Assembly: GCA_049281195.1 (NCBI GenBank)
Contig: JBAPRR010000161.1
Coordinates: forward strand, 1-12,667
Reading direction: 5' to 3'
Origin: JBAPRR01 sp049281195
GTDB taxonomy: Bacteria; Actinomycetota; Acidimicrobiia; Acidimicrobiales; CAVXTF01
DNA: 12,667 bases
The notes beneath the pieces are model-generated. The model made no database searches, was not told the origin of the DNA, and saw nothing but the letters and a program-made list of their open reading frames with translations. Below are positions 6,619-12,667 of the stretch, piece after piece. The number at the start of each line of letters is the position of its first letter. Position 1 is the stretch's first letter. Position numbers and translations under genes: made by a program.

Positions 6619-7974
6619 ATGCCCGATTACACGCCACACACCGATGAAGAGATCGAGGCGATGCTCGCGTTCATCGGGCTCGGTTCGATCGAAGAGCTCT
6701 ACACGACGGTTCCCGAGGCTCTGCGGCTCGCGGCGGGGCTGAACCTCGCCGACGGACTCGGTGAGCCCGACGTTATGGCCCACATCGAGGATCTGGCGGC
6801 CCGGAACTCCGATGTCGGGCGGAACCTGGTGTGCTTCGCCGGAGGAGGGGCCTACGACCACGAGGTGCCCGCCGTCGTGAGGGCGCTGGCATTCCGTTCG
6901 GAGTTCGTCACCTCCTACACGCCATACCAACCCGAGGTGGCTCAGGGCGTCCTTCAAGCCCTGTTCGAGTTCCAGACGCTCATCGCCCGGTTGTCGGGTC
7001 TCCAGGTCGCTAACGCGTCGCTCTACGACGGCGCAGCTTCACTGGTCGAGGCGGTGAACCTGTCGGTCGCCGCTTCTGGCTCCGAGACCGTGTGGGTGTC
7101 CAAAGGGGTGAACCCCTCCTGGCGCTCGGTGCTCAAGACGTTCGCGGCGGGAACCGGACATCACATACAAGAGGTCCCCCTGTCCGGGGGCGCGACTCAG
7201 TGGGACGACTCTCCCGAGGCGGTCGGAGACGATCGCCCCGGCGTTCTGGTAGTCGGGTATCCGAACTATCTCGGCTGCCTCGAGGACATCGAGAAAGCGA
7301 GGTCGATCGCCGACAGGTTCAAGGCGCTACTCGTCGTGTGCTTCGACCCCGTGTGTGCCGGGATCCTGCGTTCACCCGGGGACTGGGGCGCCGACATCGT
7401 CGTGGGCGAAGGCCAAGCACTCGGGACGGCCCTGAGCTTCGGTGGCCCATATCTCGGTCTGTTCGCATCGACTATCGATCATGTGAGAAGGATGCCCGGC
7501 AGAATCGTCGGCGAGACTGTCGACGCTGACGGACGGCGTGCATTCGTCACGACACTGCGGGCACGCGAACAGGACATCCGTCGCGAGAAGGCGACATCCA
7601 ATGTCTGCACCAACCAGACGCTCATGGCCGTTACTGCCGCCGTGCAACTCGGCTGGCTCGGTTCGTCAGGACTTTCCGAGATCGCTCTTCGCTCTGCACG
7701 GGCCGCTTCTTACTGCCGCAGAAGCCTTCTGGCGGTCAACGGAATAGAGCCCCTTTGCGATGCGCCGATCGTCCGTGAGTTCGCAGTCCGTCTTCCTGTC
7801 GACGCAGAGACGGTGGTGGAGAGAATGGTGGAGGCCGGATTTCTGGCGGGGATACCCGTGGACGGCGATCTCGGAGATGGGCGCGACGGCGGGCTTCTCA
7901 TCGCCCTGACCGAAAAACGCACGCGTTCTGAGATCGACAGGTTCGTCTCCGCCATGGACAAGGCAATCCGATGA
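6619..7974 (+). CDS. gcvPA: Glycine dehydrogenase (decarboxylating) subunit 1 (P-protein alpha half)
   Basis: The N-terminal half of the split P-protein (EC 1.4.4.2). With GcvPB it decarboxylates glycine and loads the aminomethyl group onto the lipoyl arm of GcvH. At 451 residues it has the usual length. Motifs in order: DYTPHTDEEIEAML (3-16), FAGGGAYDHEVPAVV (73-87), SYTPYQPEVAQGVLQALFEF (99-118), NASLYDGAAS (132-141), VVGYPNYLG (211-219), VVGEGQALG and FGGPYLG (261-280), MPGRIVGETVD (292-302) and REQDIRREKATSNVCTNQTL (316-335). As expected for this subunit there is no PLP lysine; the aligned site is GEGQ. The start ATG 6619 directly precedes the conserved N-terminus. The upstream Shine-Dalgarno is weak (TAGAG). 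The stop overlaps the gcvPB start as ATGA, so the two subunits are translationally coupled, fitting an obligate heterotetramer. Confidence 0.96.
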   Translation: MPDYTPHTDEEIEAMLAFIGLGSIEELYTTVPEALRLAAGLNLADGLGEPDVMAHIEDLAARNSDVGRNLVCFAGGGAYDHEVPAVVRALAFRSEFVTSYTPYQPEVAQGVLQALFEFQTLIARLSGLQVANASLYDGAASLVEAVNLSVAASGSETVWVSKGVNPSWRSVLKTFAAGTGHHIQEVPLSGGATQWDDSPEAVGDDRPGVLVVGYPNYLGCLEDIEKARSIADRFKALLVVCFDPVCAGILRSPGDWGADIVVGEGQALGTALSFGGPYLGLFASTIDHVRRMPGRIVGETVDADGRRAFVTTLRAREQDIRREKATSNVCTNQTLMAVTAAVQLGWLGSSGLSEIALRSARAASYCRRSLLAVNGIEPLCDAPIVREFAVRLPVDAETVVERMVEAGFLAGIPVDGDLGDGRDGGLLIALTEKRTRSEIDRFVSAMDKAIR

Positions 7975-9587
7975 CGGGTCCCGAAGGCATGGGGCCAGGG
8001 GAAGTGGTGGGCACAGAAGGCGTAGGCGAATCGGCTGGGGCGCCCGGAGGCCGGGCCAGCTCCGCTTCCCTCATGGGGCGTGAATCCGAACCCACGCTGT
8101 TCGAGCTTTCCCACAAAGGAAGGAGCGCGTGGCAACTGCGCTCGACGGACGTTCCCGAACTGAGCGTCGAGGATCTCATCCCCGAAGCTCACCGCCGTAG
8201 CGAGCCGATCGTTCTCGCAGACGTGTCCGAGCGCGATCTGGTTGGGCACTTCACGCGGCTGTCGCACCGCCAGTACTCGGTGGACCTGGGCGCCTATCCG
8301 CTCGGCTCGTGCACCATGAAGTACAACCCGAAGTTCTGCGATGCGGTGGCATCGGTGCCAGGTCTCGCGAACGTTCACCCGGCCACCCCGGCGCGCTTTT
8401 CGCAGGGCTGGCTGGAGTTGCTGGTCGAGATCGAAGAAGTCCTGTGCGAGGTCACCGGAATGGCTGCGGCCACATTGCAGCCCGCGGCGGGAGCAGCGGG
8501 TGAGCTCACTGGGCTTCTGCTCATGCGTGCCTGGCACGCGGCGCAAGGCAGTGTGCGCTCCAAGGTCGTCATTCCCGACTCCGCTCACGGAACCAATCCG
8601 GCGTCGGTGACCCTGGGAGGGTTCGACGTGGTCACCGTGCCTTCGAACGCACGCGGACTAGTGGACCTCGAGGTGCTCCGTTCAGTTCTGGACGACCAGG
8701 TGGCCGGGATCATGTTGACGAACCCGAACACTCTGGGGTTGTTCGAAGAGGAAATAACCGAGATCGCCGCCGCGGTGCACCAGGTGGGTGGGCTGCTCTA
8801 CTACGACGGAGCCAACCTCAACGCGATCATGGGGACGGTTCGCCCGGGCGACATGGGATTCGACATCGTCCATCTGAACCTGCACAAGACCTTCGCCACA
8901 CCTCACGGAGGGGGCGGCCCAGGAGCGGGTCCGGTTGCGGTATCGCCGAGGCTCGTACCGTTCCTTCCGGGTCCGCGTCCGGTGCGGTTGGACTCATCTG
9001 GCGTTGACTCGTCCGGGGCTGACTCGTCCGGCGAATCTGGAAGGTCGCGCTACGGATGGGCGGTGCCTGAGCACAGCATCGGGAGAATCCACTCGTGGCA
9101 CGGAAACGCGCTGGTGCTCGCTCGGGCGCTCTCGTACATCTTGGTGCACGGCGGAGACGGGCTGAAGCGGGTGTCCGAGAGAGCGGTGTTGAACGCGAAC
9201 TGGCTCAAGACCCGCGTCAACGGGCTCTTCGACGCACCATACGACCGGCCGTGCATGCACGAATTGGTCCTGTCGGCGACGTCGTTGAAAAAGCGCAGTG
9301 GTGTGCGGGCGCTCGACGTGGCCAAGCGCCTTTTGGAAGAGGGATTCCACTCACCCACGATCTACTTCCCCCTCATCGTCGATGAGGCGCTGATGATCGA
9401 GCCGACAGAGACGGAGAGTCTCCAGACACTCGAATCGCTGGCCCAGGCGTTCGAGCGCATCGTCACCGACGCGCTGTCGGAAGGGGGAGAGGAACGCGCC
9501 CAACAGGCTCCGCATCTCACCCCGGTACGAAGGGTGGACGAAGCTCGCGCTGCTCGGAAGCTCATACCGACAGAGGACTTCCGTTAG
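7971..9587 (+). CDS. gcvPB: Glycine dehydrogenase (decarboxylating) subunit 2 (P-protein beta half, PLP-binding)
   Basis: The catalytic PLP subunit, partner of GcvPA. Motifs: TLFELSHKGRSAW (42-54), LGAYPLGSCTMKYNPK (106-121), VHPATPARFSQGWLEL (135-150), LQPAAGAAGEL (169-179), PDSAHGTNPAS (202-212), MLTNPNTLGLFE (248-259), YYDGANLNAIMG (277-288), and the PLP-lysine motif HLNLHKTFATPHGGGGPGAG (301-320) with Lys306 as the expected Schiff-base residue. At 538 residues it is longer than typical homologues (about 480-500) for two reasons. The first ~38 residues are a Gly/Glu/Ala-rich stretch not expected in the family. A Ser/Gly/Asp loop (341-357) follows FLPGPRP. ATG 7971 overlaps the gcvPA stop and is favoured by coupling; ATG 8073 (MGRESEPTLFEL) is an alternative that would remove most of the odd N-terminus, but it lacks a Shine-Dalgarno. 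Confidence 0.95.
   Translation: MTGPEGMGPGEVVGTEGVGESAGAPGGRASSASLMGRESEPTLFELSHKGRSAWQLRSTDVPELSVEDLIPEAHRRSEPIVLADVSERDLVGHFTRLSHRQYSVDLGAYPLGSCTMKYNPKFCDAVASVPGLANVHPATPARFSQGWLELLVEIEEVLCEVTGMAAATLQPAAGAAGELTGLLLMRAWHAAQGSVRSKVVIPDSAHGTNPASVTLGGFDVVTVPSNARGLVDLEVLRSVLDDQVAGIMLTNPNTLGLFEEEITEIAAAVHQVGGLLYYDGANLNAIMGTVRPGDMGFDIVHLNLHKTFATPHGGGGPGAGPVAVSPRLVPFLPGPRPVRLDSSGVDSSGADSSGESGRSRYGWAVPEHSIGRIHSWHGNALVLARALSYILVHGGDGLKRVSERAVLNANWLKTRVNGLFDAPYDRPCMHELVLSATSLKKRSGVRALDVAKRLLEEGFHSPTIYFPLIVDEALMIEPTETESLQTLESLAQAFERIVTDALSEGGEERAQQAPHLTPVRRVDEARAARKLIPTEDFR
8991..9035 (+). repeat. Three 15-bp tandem repeats inside gcvPB (DSSG-x units)
   Basis: Three imperfect copies of a GACTCRTCYGG-type 15-mer start at 8991, 9006 and 9021 and encode DSSGV, DSSGA and DSSGE. 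The first copy differs from the others mainly at third codon positions. The repeat is in frame and lies in a loop after the PLP-lysine region, between FLPGPRP and the GWAVPEHSIGR segment. Confidence 0.85.
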
Positions 9588-9594
9588 CGGATCA

Positions 9595-9648
9595 GGCGTT
9601 CCTGGCGTTCCTGGCGTTCCTGGCGTTCCTGGCGCTCCTGGCGCTCTC
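9595..9648. repeat. 9-bp tandem repeat in the convergent intergenic gap
   Basis: Four perfect copies of GGCGTTCCT (9595-9630), then GGCGCTCCT (9631-9639) and a decayed GGCGCTCTC (9640-9648). It fills most of the 66-bp gap between the stops of gcvPB and the secreted protein gene. No conventional terminator is seen in the gap, apart from a 4-bp stem over the gcvPB stop (TCCG-TTAG-CGGA). Confidence 0.9.
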
Positions 9649-9653
9649 TTCTG

Positions 9654-11888
9654 TCAGCGAAGCACGTACTTGCCCTTTCCTGCCTTCGGGTCGGAGCTGG
9701 TCGAGATCTTCAGCTTCTCGGTGGTCGGAAGCGTGGCCGGAGTGGCGTTCGTAACCCCCTCGACATTGATGGTGACCGAGTCGCCGATCCCGACGGTGAA
9801 CTCGAGGCCGATGGTCAATGTCGCCCCACCATTCGAGAGAGTCAGATTGGCGCAGTTGTTGTCCGCTCCGGTGGTGTGGTCGTAGCTGTAGACGATGCCG
9901 CACTCGGTACCGCCGCCACCCGCATCGAATACCGTGCCCGTAGGCGCGGCGAGGGTGATCGTCGATACTCCGTTCGTGAGGCCGTCGGTCGCCACGAAGG
10001 TTGCCGAGTAAGTGACGTTCGTCGCGCCGGCCGCGTGCGAGCTCACTTGGAGGGCAACGTCAAGGATCTTTCCTTTGGACGACAGGGTGTAGGCGGCGGT
10101 TTGAGCTGTCGGATCAGAGCTGGTGGAGACCCCGAGATTCTGGGCAGTCGTCACGGCATCGCTCGTTACACCTTCGGCCACCACGGTGACCATGTCGCCG
10201 GCCGGGATATTGAACTCCGGGGTCAGCGTCGCTGTGGCGCCGAAGTTGCCGAGCGTCGGTGTGAGGCAATGCACGCCGGCGTCGAAATCGTCGTCATAGA
10301 TGTAGTAGTCGCATGAGGTGGAGTTGAAGCTCGTTCCCGACGGAGCGGTGAGTGTGATAGTGGCATAGCCGTTGCTCGGGTAGCCGTTATCGATCGCGTC
10401 CGTTGCCTCGAAACTGGCGACATAGGTGACGGCGGTTGCAGAAGGCGCTAGCGAGCTCAGGCTCGCTGAGACGTCCCCGACCTTTCCGGTCGAATTCAGG
10501 GTGTGGGAAGCCGTGCCTATTGTCCCGTCACCACTCGAATCGGAGATCGTGACGTTCTGGGCGGACGTAGAAGAATCGTTCGTGACGTCACCGATGATGA
10601 CGCTCACCTCGGCGCCCGCTCCCGCGCTCCCCGGCGCAGTGATCGTGACGGCTGGCGTGCCGCCTCCCGAAACTGTCGCCGCACAGTTGCCCGAGTAGGT
10701 GTCGTCGTCGAAAACCACGTATGCACACGAACCGGTGGTAGGCGGGAAGGTGGTCCCGCTCGGAGCGGCGACGGTGATGGTGGACGACCCAGCCGTGAGG
10801 CCGTGCGCCGTCGTGAAGTTGACCTGGTAGGCGGTGCCAGAAGCAGACGGAGTCTTGGAGCTCACCTGCACGGTCGGTGCACTCGCAGTTGCCGAGCCGG
10901 TGGTCACAGCCTGCGCAATGGGGTCAGACGTCGTCGAGATGTCGAGGGTCCCGGTCGCCGCGGCGTTGGTGACGCCTGACACCACGACGGTCACTTCGTC
11001 CCCGGGATGGATGTTGATCAGAGGGTAGATCGTGACGGTGGCCCCCGATCGGGTGGTCGGAGCAATGACGCAGTTGTCGCTCTGCTCGGTCGTGATGTCG
11101 TAGACGTCGAACCCGGAGCAGGTCTCCGAGGAGCTTCCGGTGAAGACGGTTCCTGACGGTGCCGCCAGCACGAGGCCGCCGAAGTCGTACCCACCGATAC
11201 TTGCCGCCAAGCCGTCAGTGGCCGTGAAGCTCGCCGTGTCGGTGACGTCGGTCTGAGAGCTTGCGTAGGAGCTTTGCTTGTAGTTCGGAGCCCCAATTTT
11301 GCCGGATGAGGACAACGTGTAGGTGAGCGACACGGCGGTCGGATCCGACGAAGTGGACAGCTTGAGCGTTTGAGCGCTCGTGGATGAGTCGTTGGTGACT
11401 CCGAAGGCTGTGACGGTCACCACGTCTCCGACATTTATGTTGATGAAAGGCTCCACTTGCACCGTCGCGGCCCCGTTTGAAATCGGTGCCACGAGGCAAG
11501 TATCGCTCTGGCCGGTGGTGTAGTCGACTACTTCCAATTCGTTGCAAATCTCGGAGCTGCCGCCGGTGAATACCGTTCCCGTCGGCGCGGCCAATTGAAT
11601 GTACGAATTGACCTGATTGGAAGCGCTGGCAGTCATTGCATCGGTTGATACGAAGGTGGCCGTGTAGCTGACACCCGTTGCCGATGGAGTGAGCGAACCG
11701 ATCTGGAGGTTGGCGTTCGCAACACTGTCGGTGACCGCGAATGCCGGGCTCGATGAAACGATCGCCATCGACGCGGTCACAAGCAAGAATGCCGTCGAGC
11801 ACGCGACGATCCCTCTCCTCATCAGGTGGCTGCGCCCGATTCCGGTTGCGCCACTTCGGGTCTTGGTCGTTGATGTGTCTTGTGACAT
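9654..11888 (-). CDS. Secreted repeat protein with five beta-type domains (744 aa)
   Basis: An exported Ser/Thr/Gly/Ala-rich protein. After a 22-residue leader comes a signal peptide (about 23-51): MRRG, a hydrophobic core around IVACSTAFLLVTASMAIV and a likely cleavage after AFA51. Five tandem domains of ~135-140 residues follow (about 58-198, 199-335, 336-470, 471-608, 609-744). Most share, in order, SATxVxYTATF, TDGL, LAAPTGTVF, a cysteine pair around a D-x-TT loop, an NGAT stretch, INVGDxVTV, GVTNDSSTSAQ, STSSDPTA and YTLSSxGK. Cysteine pairs are 115/131, 257/273, 388/402, 526/541 and 663/679, probably one disulfide per domain. The pattern of short alternating hydrophobic strands suggests an Ig-like beta sandwich. 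There is no LPxTG, no C-terminal helix and no SLH motif, so attachment is unclear; an S-layer-like, adhesive or shed matrix protein are options. AGGAGG (11904-11899) supports the start. The next gene upstream is a paralogue. Confidence 0.9.
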   Translation of the reverse strand: MSQDTSTTKTRSGATGIGRSHLMRRGIVACSTAFLLVTASMAIVSSSPAFAVTDSVANANLQIGSLTPSATGVSYTATFVSTDAMTASASNQVNSYIQLAAPTGTVFTGGSSEICNELEVVDYTTGQSDTCLVAPISNGAATVQVEPFININVGDVVTVTAFGVTNDSSTSAQTLKLSTSSDPTAVSLTYTLSSSGKIGAPNYKQSSYASSQTDVTDTASFTATDGLAASIGGYDFGGLVLAAPSGTVFTGSSSETCSGFDVYDITTEQSDNCVIAPTTRSGATVTIYPLINIHPGDEVTVVVSGVTNAAATGTLDISTTSDPIAQAVTTGSATASAPTVQVSSKTPSASGTAYQVNFTTAHGLTAGSSTITVAAPSGTTFPPTTGSCAYVVFDDDTYSGNCAATVSGGGTPAVTITAPGSAGAGAEVSVIIGDVTNDSSTSAQNVTISDSSGDGTIGTASHTLNSTGKVGDVSASLSSLAPSATAVTYVASFEATDAIDNGYPSNGYATITLTAPSGTSFNSTSCDYYIYDDDFDAGVHCLTPTLGNFGATATLTPEFNIPAGDMVTVVAEGVTSDAVTTAQNLGVSTSSDPTAQTAAYTLSSKGKILDVALQVSSHAAGATNVTYSATFVATDGLTNGVSTITLAAPTGTVFDAGGGGTECGIVYSYDHTTGADNNCANLTLSNGGATLTIGLEFTVGIGDSVTINVEGVTNATPATLPTTEKLKISTSSDPKAGKGKYVLR
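9657..11717 (-). repeat. Five tandem domain repeats in the secreted protein
   Basis: Approximate units on the minus strand: 11717-11295, 11294-10884, 10883-10479, 10478-10065 and 10064-9657, each about 405-425 bp. They are clearly homologous in protein sequence but diverged in DNA, so this is an old duplication array rather than a recent satellite. Domain 2 has the most altered entry segment (YKQSSYASSQTDVTDTASF), and domain 3 replaces the DPTA ending with DGTIGTASHTL. Confidence 0.82.
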
Positions 11889-11898
11889 CTCAGTCTTT

Positions 11899-11904
11899 CC
11901 TCCT
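11899..11904 (-). promoter_or_regulatory. Shine-Dalgarno of the secreted repeat protein
   Basis: AGGAGG ends 10 nt before ATG 11888. It decides for this start over the internal ATG that begins MRRGIV, 22 codons later, and so makes the pre-signal leader likely to be real. Confidence 0.65.
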
Positions 11905-11975
11905 ACCTTGCCGGCCAGACAACGGCGGGCAAATCGTCCTGGTAGATCTGTGAGCAGCGTCAGTGGCAGTGCTCG

Positions 11976-12667
11976 TCACCGAAGCGTGTACGCGACCTTG
12001 ACCGCCTTTTTGTCCGAAGTGGTCGAGAGAGTCAGGGAGTCGCTCGCGGTTGACGCGTTTTTCACGCCCTCCGCCACGATCGTCACCTCGTCTCCTGCGT
12101 TCACCGGTACCGGCACGGTGATGGTCACCGTCTTGTTGGCCTGGGACGGCGTGACGGTCACGCAGCCGGCATTCTGACCGGTCGTGTCGTCATAGAAGTT
12201 GAAGTAGCCGCAGACGTACCCCCCGGAACCTCCACCGAATACCGTCCCGGTGCTGGCGGCCAGCTTGACGGTCGACATTCGGCTGGTCAGGCCATCCGTA
12301 GAGTTGAAATTGAGGGTGTAGGTGACGCCTGAGGCACCCTCGGCATGTGATGTCAGGCCGAGCGAGGCTCCAGTGTCTGCACCGGTAGAGGACAACGTGT
12401 AGGAGGTCGAAACTGCCATGGGGTCCGATGTTGTCGACACCTTGAACGACTGAGCCGTGGCGGTCGCATCGTTCTTGACCCCCGAGACGACGATGTTGAC
12501 GACGTGACCGCGGGGTAGGTTCGTCGAGTTGAAGATCGTGGCAGTCGCATCTCCGTTCGACAAAGAAACGCTCGACGGCCCGGCCTCGGAGGCGTTCGTG
12601 TCGTCCCAGATTGCGTAGTCATCAGTGCTCGCCGGAAAAAGCGTGCCCGCCGGGGCGCTCAAAGTGA
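11976..12667 (-). CDS. Second secreted-type repeat protein, C-terminal part, cut by window edge
   Basis: The frame is open to the right edge, so only the last ~229 residues are seen and the start is outside. Two domains of the same family as the neighbouring 744-aa protein are visible. The first (12667 to about 12372) is incomplete at its N-terminus: TLSAPAGTLF, SLSNGDATATI, GVKNDATATAQ, STTSDPMAV, YTLSSTG. The last (about 12371-11979) is complete: GVTYTLNFNSTDGL, a cysteine pair flanking FYDDTTG with 15 residues between, VNAGDEVTIVAEGVKNAS, then a final YTLR. Both proteins end the same way (YVLR and YTLR, then stop), so this is the native C-terminus. The first domain has no cysteine where the others have a pair. 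The gene lies 87 nt upstream of its paralogue on the same strand, which suggests tandem duplication and possible co-transcription. No anchor motif is visible at the C-terminus. Confidence 0.85.
   Translation of the reverse strand, partial: TLSAPAGTLFPASTDDYAIWDDTNASEAGPSSVSLSNGDATATIFNSTNLPRGHVVNIVVSGVKNDATATAQSFKVSTTSDPMAVSTSYTLSSTGADTGASLGLTSHAEGASGVTYTLNFNSTDGLTSRMSTVKLAASTGTVFGGGSGGYVCGYFNFYDDTTGQNAGCVTVTPSQANKTVTITVPVPVNAGDEVTIVAEGVKNASTASDSLTLSTTSDKKAVKVAYTLR

Noticed and set aside
7710..8588. Long minus-strand open frame (292 aa) across the gcvPA/gcvPB junction
   Set aside because: It overlaps conserved coding sequence of both subunits on the other strand and has no recognisable features.
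8991..9648. CRISPR array
   Set aside because: The repeats are short direct tandem units (15 bp and 9 bp) without spacers.
9595..9656. Stop-codon readthrough of the secreted protein into a PGT collagen-like tail
   Set aside because: The paralogue ends at the equivalent LR-stop, so the stop is native. A 9-bp repeat gives a regular tripeptide pattern in any frame. Kept only as a finding to check.
11889..11975. Terminator between the two secreted-protein genes (GAGCA/TGCTC arms)
   Set aside because: The stem is only 5 bp with a long loop and no U-tract.

Overview
The window looks like chromosomal DNA from a high-GC actinobacterium (Actinomycetota), possibly an uncultured Acidimicrobiia-type lineage. 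The reasons are the GC-rich coding sequence, frequent GTG and TTG starts, a close relative of the mycobacterial MerR regulator Rv1830 next to glycine-cleavage genes, a cyclase/NB-ARC/TPR protein of a kind common in actinobacteria, and a glycine decarboxylase split into two subunits. The phylum is fairly secure; the class is a guess.

Left part (1-3930, minus strand). Three genes read leftward: a VOC-fold (glyoxalase/dioxygenase-like) protein, a 952-residue cyclase-like/NB-ARC ATPase/TPR signalling protein, and the N-terminal 208 residues of a membrane glycosyltransferase-like (GT-C) protein cut by the window edge. The last two are 15 nt apart and probably co-transcribed. A 566-bp gene-free stretch (3931-4496) separates them from the divergent plus-strand genes. 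It holds two mutually exclusive short stems and an imperfect palindrome next to the merR start.

Middle part (4497-9587, plus strand). A glycine-cleavage cluster: an Rv1830-like MerR regulator, a small PD-(D/E)XK-nuclease-like protein overlapping it by 4 nt, gcvT (aminomethyltransferase), then gcvPA and gcvPB (the two halves of the PLP-dependent glycine decarboxylase, overlapping by 4 nt). Together with GcvH and Lpd, which are not in this window, GcvT and GcvP convert glycine and tetrahydrofolate to CO2, ammonia and methylene-tetrahydrofolate. GcvPB carries an unusual Ser/Gly/Asp-rich insert built from 15-bp DNA repeats.

Right part (9588-12667, minus strand). Beyond a 9-bp tandem repeat in the convergent gap lie two adjacent paralogous genes for secreted repeat proteins. 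The complete one (744 aa) has a signal peptide and five tandem ~135-140-residue Ser/Thr/Gly-rich beta-type domains, each with one spaced cysteine pair. The second runs off the right edge; its last domain has the cysteine pair and the one before it has none. Neither has a recognisable wall-sorting or membrane anchor. These are the least explained genes in the window.
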